Assembly: GCA_020622165.1 (NCBI GenBank)
Contig: JACNMN010000007.1
Span: 124,001-188,000 of the forward strand
Direction of reading: 5' to 3'
Source of the DNA: Boseongicola sp. H5
Lineage (GTDB): Bacteria; Pseudomonadota; Alphaproteobacteria; Rhodobacterales; Rhodobacteraceae
Length of the DNA: 64,000 nt
Part shown: piece by piece, positions 28,022-38,021 of the stretch
Layout: every line of letters starts with the position of its first letter
Numbering within the stretch: the stretch's first letter is position 1
The notes under the pieces: generated by a model
Database searches by the model: none
Told to the model about the DNA's origin: nothing
Seen by the model: only the letters and a program-made list of their open reading frames with translations
Translations under genes and position numbers: made by a program

Positions 28022-31000
28022 ATGCGCCCGATTTTTGCGCTGCTGACCTGGCTGCTCGTTGCGCTGCCCGCATTTGCCCAGGATGCGATTCCGGACCGGT
28101 TCATCGCCATCACCCGCGATGTGGATTTTCCCGGCGGCGATTTGCGGCCCCTTTTCGACACGACATTCGAAGCCTGTTCCGCCGCCTGTCTGGCGGACCC
28201 AGATTGCCGGGCCTTCACGTTCAACCAGCGCTCCGACGCCTGTTTCCCGAAATCCGGTGTTCTTGCCCAGAACCCCTACGATGGGGCCATCTCCGCAGAG
28301 GTCTACGCCACCGATCCCGGCGTTCTGGAACGGCTGGACGACCACATCGCAACCCTGTCATTCCTGCGCTCCGGCGATCTGTCGAGCGCGCGCCGGCAGG
28401 CGGAGGGATTGGGCGGGGAGCACCCGGCAGGCACCTGGAGTGTGCAGCAACTGGCCGATGCCGCCCGCGATGCCGCGGCCCGCGGCGACCTGGAAGGGGC
28501 GATCCGCCTGACCGGGGCGGCACTCACCCGCAGCGATGCGCCCGCGCTCTGGGCTGAATATGCCCGCCATCTTCTCGCACTCAGCGATATCAACGGGCAG
28601 CCCCGGTACCAGCTGGAGAGCCGCGCCTTCGCCGCCGCGACCAATGCGGCGCTGCGCGCGCCCGACGGGCCGGTTCTGGCCGATGCGCTCGACATCCTCG
28701 CGCAGACGCTGGAACGGCAGCGACGGGGGCGCGACACGATCCCGGCCCTGCGCCTGGCACTGGCGCAGGCCCCGCGCGCTGACCTGTCGGGTGCGCTCGA
28801 CAGGGCCGTCAGGCTTTTCGGGTTCCGCGTGGTGGAAACCCGGGTCGACAACGAGGCGGCGATGCCCCGGATCTGCGTAATCTTCTCCGAAGAGCTCGAA
28901 TCCGGTGGTGTCGCCTATGGCGATTTCCTGCAATCCGCGGTTTCAGGGCTGAGCGTCGAGGGAGAGGATCGCCAGCTTTGCATCTCGGGTGTCACCCATG
29001 GCCAAAGATACGAGTTCACGTTGCGCGCGGGTCTGCCTGCGGCTTCTGGTGAGGTGTTGCAGGCACCGGTCACGATCCGGCAATACGTGCAGGATCGAAG
29101 CCCGTCTGTCCGCTTTCCCGGTCGCGCCTATATCCTGCCGCGCAGCGAGGCCGCTGCAATCCCGGTCGTCGCCGTCAATACCGACGAGGTGACGCTGCGG
29201 CTGTTCCGCGTGTCGGATCGCAACCTTGTCCGCAGCTTGCAGGAGACCTATTTCGGGCGGCCCCTGAACGAGTGGGAGATCAACCGCTTCACCACCGAAC
29301 TGGCCGAAGAGGTCTGGACCGGAACCGGCGAGGTGGCGCAGGAGCTGAACCGCGATGTCACGACCCGGCTGCCGATGGGCGACGTGCTGACCGATCTGGG
29401 CCCGGGGATCTATGCGCTGGAGGCACGCGCCGCCAATCAGGCCGCGCGGGATACGATGGCCGCCACCCAGTGGTTTCTGGTCAGCGATCTGGGGCTGTCC
29501 ACCATGAGCGGTGCCGATGGTATCCATGTCGTCGTGCGCGGGCTGTCCGATGCGGCCGCCCGGCCGGGCCTGACCGTCAGCCTGATCTCGGAATCCAATC
29601 GCGTGCTGGGCGAGGCCGTGACGGACGCAGAGGGCTACGCGCTGTTCGATGCGGGGCTCGCCCTTGGGCGCGCCGGGGCTGCGCCCGCCATGGTGGCCGT
29701 GACCGACACGGATGATTATGCCTTTCTGTCCCTGCGCGACGCGGAGTTCGATCTTTCCGATCGCGGGGTGGAGGGGCGCGAGGCCGCCGGTGCGATCGAT
29801 CTGTTTCTGACCACCGATCGCGGCGCCTACCGCGCGGGCGAGGTCATTCACGCCACGGCGCTGGCGCGCGACGGCCGGGCCGAGGCGATCACCGGCCTGC
29901 CGCTGACCGCGATTCTGATCCGCGCGGATGGAGTGGAATACACCCGGACCCTGCTGCGCGAAAGCGGGGCAGGGGGCTTCGTGTTCACGCTGCCGCTTGG
30001 CACCAACATCCCCCGCGGCACGTGGCGGCTGGCCGTCCATGCGGACCCCGAGGCGCCGCCGCTTGCGAGCCGGACCCTGCTGGTCGAGGATTTTCTGCCC
30101 GAGCGCATCGACGTGGCGCTGAACCTGCCCGAGGGACCGATCCGCCCCGGTCAGAGACCGCAGCTCGACCTTGAGGCGGATTATCTGTTTGGCGCCCCCG
30201 CCGGCGATCTCCCGGTCGAAGGGACGCTGGTGCTGCGCCCGCGGGAAACGCTGGAGGACTGGCCCGGATATCGTTTCGGGCGTCACGACCAGCCGCCTCA
30301 GCCCGCCTTCGGGAACATCCCCGGCGGCATTGTCACCGCCGATGACGGGCGCGCCACGCTGACCCTCGATCTGCCGGCAACCTCCGGTCCGCCGCATCCG
30401 CGGGACCTGACCGTCACGGTCCGCGTCTCGGAAGGATCGGGCCGCCCGGTCGAGCGCCAGATCACCCGGGCGGTGGAGCCCGAGGGCACGCTCATCGGCA
30501 TCAGGCCGCTTTTCGACGGCACGCTCGCCGAAGGTGCGGAGGCGCAGTTCGATCTGATCGCGGTGAATGCCGATGGCGCAGTGCCCGTGGACTGGACCCT
30601 AAACCGTGTCGAGCGGCGCTATCAGTGGTACTCGCAGAACGGCGCGTGGAACTGGGAGCCGGTCACGACCCGCACCCGGATCGCCAATGGCCAGGCCACG
30701 CTTGGCTCCGATCCGGTGCGGATCGGTCAGGCCGTCGAATGGGGCGCGTTCGAGTTGCGGGTGGAGACCGCATCCGGCGCCTATGGCATCACCTCGGTCG
30801 GGTTCGATGCCGGCTGGTATGCGCCCGGCGATGCCGGCGGCACGCCGGACGTGCTGGACCTGTCGCTGGACGCGGAGACCTACAGCCCCGGGGAAACCGC
30901 GCAGCTTCGGATTGTCCCCCGGCAGGGAGGCACCGCCCTGATCCGGGTGATGTCGAACCGGTTGATCGACATGCAGATCGTCGAACTGGGCGACGAGCCG

Positions 31001-33445
31001 GTGGAGATCGCCTTGCCGGTCACCGATGACTGGGGCAGCGGCGCCTATGTCTCGGCAACCCTGTTGCGGCCCGTGGCCGATATCGACGCCCAGACCCCGG
31101 CCCGGGCGCTCGGTCTGGCGCATGCCGCGATCGATCCGGGCGACCGTGCGCTGGATGTGACATTGGAGGCGCCGGCGGAGACGATGCCGCGCGGCCCGCT
31201 GGAGGTCGCGCTTCGCGTCGGCAACGCCGCGCCGGGCGACACGGTTTACGCCTCGATCGCCGCCGTCGATCTGGGCATCCTGAACCTGACCGGCTTCGAC
31301 AGCCCGGACCCGCAGGCCCATTACTTCGGCCAGCGCAGGCTGGGCATGGCGCTTCGCGATGTCTATGGCCGCCTGATCGACAGCCGCAGCGGGGCCGAAG
31401 GGCGCGTGCGCCCGGGTGGCGACGAAAGCGCTGGCATGAGGATGCAGGCGCCGCCGCCGACCGAGGCGCTGGTGGCGTTTCACTCCGGCCCGCTCACCGT
31501 GGGGCCGGACGGGCTGGCCCGCGCCAGCTTCGACATACCCTCCTTCAATGGCACGGTGCGCGTGATGGCCGTGGCGTGGTCCGGCACCGGTGTCGGCCAG
31601 GCCGAAGCGGATGTGCTGATCCGCGATCCGGTGGTGGTCACCGCCAGCCTGCCGCGCTTCCTGTCACCGGGCGACACGGCGCGGCTTCTGCTGGAGATCA
31701 CCCATGCCACCGGCCCGACCGGCGAGATGCGGCTGAGCCTGACCTCCACCCAGGGCGTCGATGTCGGGCTGATGCCCTTCAGCGTCAATCTCGGCGCGGG
31801 AGAGACCAGCCGCCTTTCGGTTCCGATCACGGCCGGCGACAGACCCGGAGTGCAGGAAATCTCGGTCTCGCTGAGACTGCCGGACGGGACCGTTCTTGCC
31901 AAGCCGCTGGCCCTGCCGGTGCAGATCAACGACCCCGAGGTCGCCGAAACGAGTCTCGTCACGCTGAACCCCGGCGACACGTTCACACTGGATAGCGCCG
32001 CCTTCACCGGCTTCCGCCCCGGATCGGGCCGGGCCACGCTTTCCGCCGGGCCACTGTCGCGGTTCGATGCGCCGGGGCTGCTGCAGATGCTTGACCGCTA
32101 CCCTTATGGCTGCACCGAACAGGTCACCAGTCAGGCGATGCCGCTTCTCTACCTGTCCTCGGTCGCCCAAACCATGGAGCTGACCACGGCGGAGGATCTG
32201 GATCGCCGGATCAACGCGGCCATCAGCGATGTGCTGGTCAATCAGGCCAGCAATGGCGGCTTCGGCCTTTGGGGCGCGTACTCCGGCGATCTGTGGCTGG
32301 ACGCCTATGTGACCGATTTCCTGTCCCGCGCCCGCGGGCAGGGATATCAGGTGCCGGATCTGGCCTTCGGTCGGGCCCTCGACAATCTGCGCAACGAGAT
32401 CTCCTTCTATCCCGATTTCGAGAATGGCGGCGAAGATCTGGCCTATGCGCTGATGGTGCTGGCCCGCGAGGGCACGGCATCCATGGGCGACCTGCGGTAC
32501 TATGCCGATGTCAAGGCGACGGCGTTCGGCAGCCCTTTTGCGTTTGGCCAGTTGGGGGCCGCGCTGGCGATGTATGGCGACCAACCGCGGGCCGATGCGA
32601 TGTTCCGCGCCGGATACGCCATGCTGCAGGACAGGCTGGACGCCCCCGAAGCCACGGTCTGGCGCAGCGATTACGGCACCGACCGGCGGGATGCGGCCGG
32701 GCTGCTGACGCTGGCGGTGCAGGCCGGGTCCGATGCGGTTCCCATCTCCGATCTGGCGCAGGCGCTGGCCCCACCGGGCCGGCAGGTATCGACACAGGAG
32801 GCGGTGTGGAGCCTTCTGGCCGCCCATGCGCTGATCGATGCGGATCCCGTGACGGGCCTTGAACTCGACGGTCAACCGATATCCGGCCCGCTGGTGGAGG
32901 TGCTGCGCGCCAGCGACACGACCGACCGCCGGATCACCAATACGGGCACCACGCCCGAGGCTCTGACCCTGACCCGGTTCGGTGTGCCCGCCGGCGCGAC
33001 CGAAGCCTTCGGCAACGGCTATCGCATCAGCCGGGGCTACGTGACGCTGGAGGGCCAGCCTGCCGATCCGGCGCAGGTTCCGATCGGCACGCGGTTGGTG
33101 GCGCTGCTGACGGTTACGCCCTTCGACGGGCGCGAAGCGCGTCTGATGATCAATGACCCGCTTCCGGCCGGGTTCGAGATCGACAACCCGAATCTTCTGC
33201 GCGGTGGCGATATCCGCGCGCTCGACGGGTTCGAACTGGACGATGTGGCGACCCACACGGAATTCCGGCAGGATCGCTTCATGGCCGCCGTCGACTGGCG
33301 CACCGATCGCAGCTTCCGTCTGGGATATATCGTTCGCGCGGTCACCCCCGGCGAATTCCATCATCCGGCCGCGAGTGTCGAGGATATGTACCGCCCGCAA
33401 TACCGCGCGCAGACCGTATCGGGCCGGTTGGTGGTGACCGAATAG
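28022..33445 (+). CDS. Bacterial alpha-2-macroglobulin with N-terminal PAN/apple-like domain
   Basis: 1807 residues. The signal peptide ends about ALPAFAQ (no lipobox Cys, unlike E. coli YfhM). A short Cys-rich PAN-like domain follows (~25-85: FEACSAACLADPDCRAFTFN), then helical repeats, the macroglobulin β-domains, and the complement-like thioester domain with RYPYGCTEQ (Cys1364-Gln1367). The protein is thought to trap foreign proteases in the periplasm through the thioester. The stop directly abuts the pbpC ATG, the classical A2M-PBP1C pairing, suggesting joint defence and repair of the cell wall. Confidence 0.94.
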   Translation: MRPIFALLTWLLVALPAFAQDAIPDRFIAITRDVDFPGGDLRPLFDTTFEACSAACLADPDCRAFTFNQRSDACFPKSGVLAQNPYDGAISAEVYATDPGVLERLDDHIATLSFLRSGDLSSARRQAEGLGGEHPAGTWSVQQLADAARDAAARGDLEGAIRLTGAALTRSDAPALWAEYARHLLALSDINGQPRYQLESRAFAAATNAALRAPDGPVLADALDILAQTLERQRRGRDTIPALRLALAQAPRADLSGALDRAVRLFGFRVVETRVDNEAAMPRICVIFSEELESGGVAYGDFLQSAVSGLSVEGEDRQLCISGVTHGQRYEFTLRAGLPAASGEVLQAPVTIRQYVQDRSPSVRFPGRAYILPRSEAAAIPVVAVNTDEVTLRLFRVSDRNLVRSLQETYFGRPLNEWEINRFTTELAEEVWTGTGEVAQELNRDVTTRLPMGDVLTDLGPGIYALEARAANQAARDTMAATQWFLVSDLGLSTMSGADGIHVVVRGLSDAAARPGLTVSLISESNRVLGEAVTDAEGYALFDAGLALGRAGAAPAMVAVTDTDDYAFLSLRDAEFDLSDRGVEGREAAGAIDLFLTTDRGAYRAGEVIHATALARDGRAEAITGLPLTAILIRADGVEYTRTLLRESGAGGFVFTLPLGTNIPRGTWRLAVHADPEAPPLASRTLLVEDFLPERIDVALNLPEGPIRPGQRPQLDLEADYLFGAPAGDLPVEGTLVLRPRETLEDWPGYRFGRHDQPPQPAFGNIPGGIVTADDGRATLTLDLPATSGPPHPRDLTVTVRVSEGSGRPVERQITRAVEPEGTLIGIRPLFDGTLAEGAEAQFDLIAVNADGAVPVDWTLNRVERRYQWYSQNGAWNWEPVTTRTRIANGQATLGSDPVRIGQAVEWGAFELRVETASGAYGITSVGFDAGWYAPGDAGGTPDVLDLSLDAETYSPGETAQLRIVPRQGGTALIRVMSNRLIDMQIVELGDEPVEIALPVTDDWGSGAYVSATLLRPVADIDAQTPARALGLAHAAIDPGDRALDVTLEAPAETMPRGPLEVALRVGNAAPGDTVYASIAAVDLGILNLTGFDSPDPQAHYFGQRRLGMALRDVYGRLIDSRSGAEGRVRPGGDESAGMRMQAPPPTEALVAFHSGPLTVGPDGLARASFDIPSFNGTVRVMAVAWSGTGVGQAEADVLIRDPVVVTASLPRFLSPGDTARLLLEITHATGPTGEMRLSLTSTQGVDVGLMPFSVNLGAGETSRLSVPITAGDRPGVQEISVSLRLPDGTVLAKPLALPVQINDPEVAETSLVTLNPGDTFTLDSAAFTGFRPGSGRATLSAGPLSRFDAPGLLQMLDRYPYGCTEQVTSQAMPLLYLSSVAQTMELTTAEDLDRRINAAISDVLVNQASNGGFGLWGAYSGDLWLDAYVTDFLSRARGQGYQVPDLAFGRALDNLRNEISFYPDFENGGEDLAYALMVLAREGTASMGDLRYYADVKATAFGSPFAFGQLGAALAMYGDQPRADAMFRAGYAMLQDRLDAPEATVWRSDYGTDRRDAAGLLTLAVQAGSDAVPISDLAQALAPPGRQVSTQEAVWSLLAAHALIDADPVTGLELDGQPISGPLVEVLRASDTTDRRITNTGTTPEALTLTRFGVPAGATEAFGNGYRISRGYVTLEGQPADPAQVPIGTRLVALLTVTPFDGREARLMINDPLPAGFEIDNPNLLRGGDIRALDGFELDDVATHTEFRQDRFMAAVDWRTDRSFRLGYIVRAVTPGEFHHPAASVEDMYRPQYRAQTVSGRLVVTE

Positions 33446-35494
33446 ATGCGGCGCTGGCGTGGCCCGCTGATCGCCCTGGCGCTGATGCTTGTCCTTGTTG
33501 GCGGCGGGGTGGTGCGGCTGAACGCCTGGATCGACGCGACGGAGCTTCCGCCGCTGGTTCCGGTTACGGGCGTCGAGGTCGTGGACCGGAACGGCGATCT
33601 TCTGCGCGCCTATACGGTCGAGGATGGGCGGTGGCGCCTGCCCGTCCGCTTGGCCGAAGTGGACCCGGGCTTCATCGATATGCTGATCACCTACGAGGAT
33701 CGGCGGTTCTGGACCCATCCGGGCGTGGATCCGCGCGCCTTTGCGCGGGCGGCCTGGCAGGCGCTGCGGCATGGGCAGATCGTCTCGGGCGGCTCCACGC
33801 TGACGATGCAGGTCGCGCGGCTGCTGGAAGACAGCGGCACGGGCGCGTGGCGCGGGAAACTGCGGCAGATACGCGTTGCGCTGGCAATGGAGCGGGTGCT
33901 GAGCAAGGAGGAGATCCTGACGCTCTATCTCCATCTGGCGCCCTATGGCGGCAATGTCGAAGGTCTCCGCGCCGCCAGCCTGACATGGTTCGGAACCGAG
34001 CCGCGGCGGCTGACGGCCGCCCAATCTGCCCTGCTTGTCGCGCTTCCGCAGGCACCCGGCAGCCGCCGGCCCGACCGGTTCCCGGAGGCCGCGCGGCTGG
34101 CGCGTGACCGGGTGCTGGACCGGGCAATCCGCTTCGGCGGTGTCGCTGAGGCCGAAATCGCCTGGGCCCGCCGGGCGCCCATTCCGGATGAACGGCGCGG
34201 CTTTCCGGCGCTGGCACCCCATCTGGCCGACCGGGTGCTGGCCGACCGGCCGACCGCGACACGCCACGCGCTGACACTGGATCGCGGCCTGCAGGCGCAG
34301 ATGGAGGTTCTGGCCGCACAAGCCGTCGAGGGGCGCGACCGCAGGCTGACTGCCGCGATCATGGTGCTGGACCATCGGACCGGGGAGATGCGCGCCACGG
34401 TCGGGGCCGCGGATTACACCGACGACATGCGCCGGGGTTTTGTCGACATGACCCGCGCACTGCGCTCGCCGGGATCCGCCCTGAAACCCCTTGTCTACGG
34501 TCTGGGATTCGAAGCGGGCCTCATCCACCCCGAAACTCTGGTCGATGATCGGCCGGTCCGCTTCGGAAGTTACGCGCCGCAAAACTTCGACAACGTCTTT
34601 CGCGGCGAGTTGAGCGTGCGCCACGCGCTGCAGGCCTCGCTCAACACCCCGGTGGTCAGCCTGCTGGACCAGATCGGCCCGGCCGAGATGCTGACCCGCA
34701 TGCGCCGCATCGGGATGCGGGCCGAACTGCCCCGGGGGGAGCCGGGCCTTGCCATCGGGCTGGGCGGGATCGGGACAAGCATGGAAGACCTGATGCGGCT
34801 TTATGCGATGATCGCCCGGGGTGGAGAGACGATGCCGCTGCGCATCCGCGAGAGCGATGACGCAGGCACACGCAGCCGCGTCCTGTCATCTACCGCCGCG
34901 TGGTATCTGAGCGATATCCTGTCCGGCGTGGTGCCGCCGCCCAATGCGCCGCGCAACGGGTTGGCCTACAAGACCGGGACAAGCTATGGCCACCGCGATG
35001 CATGGGCCTTCGGCTTTGACGGGCGCCATGTGGTCGGTGTCTGGCTGGGCCGGGCCGACGGTGCCTCCGTACCCGGTGCCTTCGGGGCCGATCTGGCGGC
35101 GCCACTGCTGTTCGAGGCCTTCGCCCGGCTTGGTCCCGATCTGGCCCCGCTTGCAGCACCGCCATTGGGAGCCCTGACTGTCCCGCATATGCAATTGCCG
35201 CCGCCGCTCCGCCGGTTTCAGCCGGAAACCGCCGGGGCACGGGATGCGGAGGCTCCGGTGATCGTCTTTCCACCCGACGGTGCAATCCTTGCGGCCACGC
35301 CCGATCTGCCGCTTCTGGCGCGGGTCGATCGGGGCCGGCCCCCCTTCACATGGCTCTGGAACGGGCGGCCCGTGGCGACCGGTGTCTTCGACCGGCAGGT
35401 CGATCTTGGCATGGCCGCGCCCGGGTTTGCCGAACTGACGGTGATCGATGCCACGGGCCGGGCCGAACGCGGCTTCATCGAAATCGCCCCCTGA
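33446..35494 (+). CDS. pbpC: Penicillin-binding protein 1C
   Basis: 682 residues. A membrane anchor (~7-24) precedes a GT51 transglycosylase (catalytic Glu84 in ITYEDRRFWTHPGVD; GGSTLTMQVARLL) and a transpeptidase with Ser344-x-x-Lys347 (SPGSALKPL), SLN (398-400) and Lys509-Thr-Gly (YKTGTSYGHRD). A C-terminal β-domain typical of PBP1C follows (~600-680). It starts at the base after the macroglobulin stop, so translation is coupled. It is somewhat shorter than the E. coli protein (about 770 residues). Confidence 0.95.
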   Translation: MRRWRGPLIALALMLVLVGGGVVRLNAWIDATELPPLVPVTGVEVVDRNGDLLRAYTVEDGRWRLPVRLAEVDPGFIDMLITYEDRRFWTHPGVDPRAFARAAWQALRHGQIVSGGSTLTMQVARLLEDSGTGAWRGKLRQIRVALAMERVLSKEEILTLYLHLAPYGGNVEGLRAASLTWFGTEPRRLTAAQSALLVALPQAPGSRRPDRFPEAARLARDRVLDRAIRFGGVAEAEIAWARRAPIPDERRGFPALAPHLADRVLADRPTATRHALTLDRGLQAQMEVLAAQAVEGRDRRLTAAIMVLDHRTGEMRATVGAADYTDDMRRGFVDMTRALRSPGSALKPLVYGLGFEAGLIHPETLVDDRPVRFGSYAPQNFDNVFRGELSVRHALQASLNTPVVSLLDQIGPAEMLTRMRRIGMRAELPRGEPGLAIGLGGIGTSMEDLMRLYAMIARGGETMPLRIRESDDAGTRSRVLSSTAAWYLSDILSGVVPPPNAPRNGLAYKTGTSYGHRDAWAFGFDGRHVVGVWLGRADGASVPGAFGADLAAPLLFEAFARLGPDLAPLAAPPLGALTVPHMQLPPPLRRFQPETAGARDAEAPVIVFPPDGAILAATPDLPLLARVDRGRPPFTWLWNGRPVATGVFDRQVDLGMAAPGFAELTVIDATGRAERGFIEIAP

Positions 35495-35826
35495 CACCGC
35501 TTGATCGGCCGCCCGATTCGCGTCTTGCCGCTCTCGGGGCGCACCCGGCGCGCGCGGGGCGTTGCGATTGTCACGGGGTTGCGAGGGCAAGTCTCTGTTT
35601 TCGTGAGGGATGTTGCGGCGGGTCACGGGCGCGCGAGGGCGCGTGACGGGCCGGCGGATGGTGCAGATGTGTCTGTGCGTTTGCGCACTGATATCATGTG
35701 TTTTTCACGGATTTGTGGGGTGAAACACAGGGCCGCACCCCATAACTTCATCTCATCGGACGCAAGACAGCGCCCCGCACAGAAACCGAAACACACATGA
35801 CCCAGATCCCTGAAAGGACCATTCCA
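35495..35826. other. 332-base non-coding gap after pbpC
   Basis: No convincing gene is seen on either strand. It holds an imperfect inverted repeat GTCACG...CGTGAC (35622-35647) and a bulged stem GTGTTTTTCAC/GTGAAACAC (35698-35728), neither followed by a T-tract. The last ~100 bases are comparatively AT-rich and presumably hold the promoter of the small secreted protein gene. Confidence 0.4.
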
Positions 35827-36105
35827 ATGACACGCATTGCCCTCACCACCGCCCTCGCCCTGTCGCTCGCCGCCCCGGCCTTCGCGAATGACCAACTGGC
35901 CGCTTCCCTCGGCGTCGATGCCGGCGACTACACCGTGGCCGAGCTGATCCAGCTGCGCAGCGCGCTGGAAAACGACGATCACAGCCATGTCGCCTTCCTG
36001 CTGAACGGCGGTGACGAGCAGGTCTCCACCCAGAGCTTCGGGGAGCCCGAGCATGTGGCCATCGCCCGCGCGCTGGTGGGGTTCACCGACAGCGAGAACG
36101 AGTGA
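35827..36105 (+). CDS. Small secreted protein, paralogue of 54294-54620
   Basis: 92 residues. The signal peptide (RIALTTALALSLAAPAFA) ends before Asn21. The mature ~72 residues contain QLAASLGVDAGDYTVAELIQL (23-43), then DD and VSTQ, shared with the protein encoded at 54294-54620. ATG 35827 follows AAAGGACC; an ATG ten codons upstream adds a polar extension before the signal peptide and is disfavoured. Function unknown; export to the periplasm or outside is predicted. A terminator follows. Confidence 0.82.
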   Translation: MTRIALTTALALSLAAPAFANDQLAASLGVDAGDYTVAELIQLRSALENDDHSHVAFLLNGGDEQVSTQSFGEPEHVAIARALVGFTDSENE

Positions 36106-36178
36106 TCGCAAAGGCGGAAGCGGGCGCGCGCGGCCGGGGGCCTCTCCCTCCCCCCGCCGCCGTACCCCGACCGCCGAG

Positions 36179-36215
36179 AAACGGCCCCCGCGGGTATCCA
36201 CCCCGGGGGCCGTTT
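36179..36215. terminator. Terminator between the small secreted protein and bktB
   Basis: Perfect 12-bp stem AAACGGCCCCCG/CGGGGGCCGTTT (36179-36190 and 36204-36215) with a 13-base loop lies in the gap between two convergent genes. T-runs are short (three bases), so efficiency is uncertain; the A/T ends permit use in both directions. Confidence 0.7.
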
Positions 36216-36253
36216 GCGCATGACGCAGCCGTAAAGATGTGGCCGGGGATCCG

Positions 36254-37429
36254 TCAGAGACGTTCGATGGCCAATGCGATGCCCTGCCCGCCACCGATGC
36301 ACATGGTGATCAGCGCCCTGGAGCCACCGATCCGTTCCAGTTCGTAAAGCGCCTTCACCGCGATGATCGCACCGGTGGCGCCAACCGGGTGACCCAGCGC
36401 AATCGCGCCGCCATTGGGGTTCACCCTGGCGGGGTCCAGCCCAAGACCCTTGTTGACCGCCAGCGCCTGCGCCGCAAAGGCCTCGTTCGATTCGATCACG
36501 TCGAAATCCGTGACCGACAATCCGGTTCTGGCCAGAAGGTTTTCCACCGCAGGCACCGGGCCGATGCCCATGACCTCCGGCCGGACGCCCGCATGCGCAC
36601 AACCAAGGATCCGCGCGCAGGGCTTCAGACCGGCGGCCTCGGCGGCCTCGGCCCGGGCCAGAACAAGCGCCCCGGCCCCGTCATTGATGCCGCTGGCGTT
36701 GCCCGCGGTTACGGTGCCGTCTTTCCGGAACACGGTGCGCAGCCCCGCCAGCGCCTCGGGCGTGGTGGCCTTGGGATGCTCGTCCGTGTCGAAATCGACC
36801 ATGTCGCGTTTGATCCGGACCTGCACCGGCACGATCTGATCCCTGAAATAGCCGGCTTCGATGGCTTTTGCCGCGCGCGTCTGGCTTTCCAGCGCAAAGG
36901 CATCCTGCGCGGCGCGGCTGATATCATGCTCCGCAGCCACATTTTCGGCGGTCACACCCATATGGCCGGTACCGAACGGACAATTGAGCGCGCCCAGCAT
37001 CATGTCGGACGCGCCCGCATCGCCCATTTTCTGTCCCCAGCGGGCCTGCGGCAGGATATAGGGCGATCGGCTCATGCTTTCGGCACCGCCCGCCAGACCG
37101 AAATCCGCATCCCCCAGCAGCAGGGACTGCACGACAGAGACAATCGCCTGCGCGCCGGAGCCGCAGAGCCGGTTCACGTTCATCGCCGGCGTGGTATCGG
37201 GCACTCCGGCCTCCATCGCCGCCACGCGGGACAGATACATGTCGCGCGGTTCGGTGTTGATCACATGGCCATAGGCGACATGGCCGATCTGGCCCCCTTC
37301 GACACCCGCCCGTTCCAGCGCGGCCCTGGCCACCGTCGCACCCAGATCGATCGGCGGCGTTCCGGCCAAGGAACCGCCGAACGTGCCGATCGCAGTGCGC
37401 GCACCCGACAGGATGACAATGTCGTTCAT
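36254..37429 (-). CDS. bktB: Acetyl-CoA C-acyltransferase (beta-ketothiolase, BktB type)
   Basis: 391 residues. The nucleophilic Cys89 lies in NVNRLCGSGAQAIVS, with the catalytic GHPVGATG and CIGGGQG motifs at the C-terminus. The overall sequence, including VINTEPRDMYLSRVAA and GTVTAGNASGINDGA, is very close to Cupriavidus BktB as I remember it, an enzyme that condenses or cleaves C4-C6 beta-ketoacyl-CoAs. Roles in fatty-acid or phenylacetate-derived acyl-CoA cleavage or polyhydroxyalkanoate supply are possible. ATG 37429 gives the usual MNDIVILSGARTAIG start. Confidence 0.9.
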   Translation of the reverse strand: MNDIVILSGARTAIGTFGGSLAGTPPIDLGATVARAALERAGVEGGQIGHVAYGHVINTEPRDMYLSRVAAMEAGVPDTTPAMNVNRLCGSGAQAIVSVVQSLLLGDADFGLAGGAESMSRSPYILPQARWGQKMGDAGASDMMLGALNCPFGTGHMGVTAENVAAEHDISRAAQDAFALESQTRAAKAIEAGYFRDQIVPVQVRIKRDMVDFDTDEHPKATTPEALAGLRTVFRKDGTVTAGNASGINDGAGALVLARAEAAEAAGLKPCARILGCAHAGVRPEVMGIGPVPAVENLLARTGLSVTDFDVIESNEAFAAQALAVNKGLGLDPARVNPNGGAIALGHPVGATGAIIAVKALYELERIGGSRALITMCIGGGQGIALAIERL

Positions 37430-37522
37430 GTGATCTCTCCTCATCTGACCTGACGCCAAACTAACCGTCAGCCGCGACGGAGGAAACCGGCGCGTTGCGC
37501 CATAGAGCGGCTGAAATGTCGC

Positions 37523-37957
37523 TCAGCCGTCGGATGTCTCCAGCAGCCGGTCGGCGCCGCGCAGAAAATCTTCCGCATGGGCGCCAAGACGGGTCAGAAG
37601 CTCGTCCTGAAAAGCCTGCGCAAGGGGGGCCAGTTCCGCCATCATCGCATGCCCCTTGCCGGTCAGCGCCAGCTCGACCAGCCGCCGGTCCGAAATGCTG
37701 GTGCGTTTGGTAATGTATCCCGCCTGTTCCAGCCGCGTCGCGGCCCGGCTTACCTTGGATTTGTCCATATCCACGCGGGCATGGATTTCCCGCACGGACA
37801 CGGCGCTTTCCTGACTGAGATGGGCCACCACGCGCCACTCCGCGCGGGACAGGCCGAACCGCTCCTGGTAGATGCGCGAATACTCCCGGCTCAGCCGGCC
37901 CGCCAGAACCGACATCCTGTAGGGCAGGAAGTCATCGAGAATGAATTGCTCGGCCAT
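37523..37957 (-). CDS. MarR family transcriptional regulator
   Basis: 144 residues. The winged-helix core is AEWRVVAHLSQESAVSVREI, VDMDKSKVSRAATRLEQAGY (recognition helix) and the wing SDRRLVELALTGKG. It begins MAEQFILDDFLPYRMSVLAGRLSR, similar to the MarR gene at 41142-41576 ([15 protein letters not shown]), so the two are related. It lies 93 bases upstream of bktB on the same strand and may regulate it. Confidence 0.9.
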   Translation of the reverse strand: MAEQFILDDFLPYRMSVLAGRLSREYSRIYQERFGLSRAEWRVVAHLSQESAVSVREIHARVDMDKSKVSRAATRLEQAGYITKRTSISDRRLVELALTGKGHAMMAELAPLAQAFQDELLTRLGAHAEDFLRGADRLLETSDG

Positions 37958-38021
37958 GGAAAACCCGTTGCAAATGCGACAAAGCCAGACTGGCGCGGTT
38001 TGCCCGCCGGTTCAAGAGATT

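Noticed and set aside
31664-34624. A very long open frame on the minus strand (986 codons) opposite the macroglobulin and pbpC genes
   Set aside because: Low-complexity Arg/Gln/His/Pro-rich translation without domains, opposite two clearly coding genes; typical of antisense frames in GC-rich DNA.
35622-35647. GTCACG...CGTGAC hairpin as the pbpC terminator
   Set aside because: Short stem and no following T-run; noted in the gap entry only.
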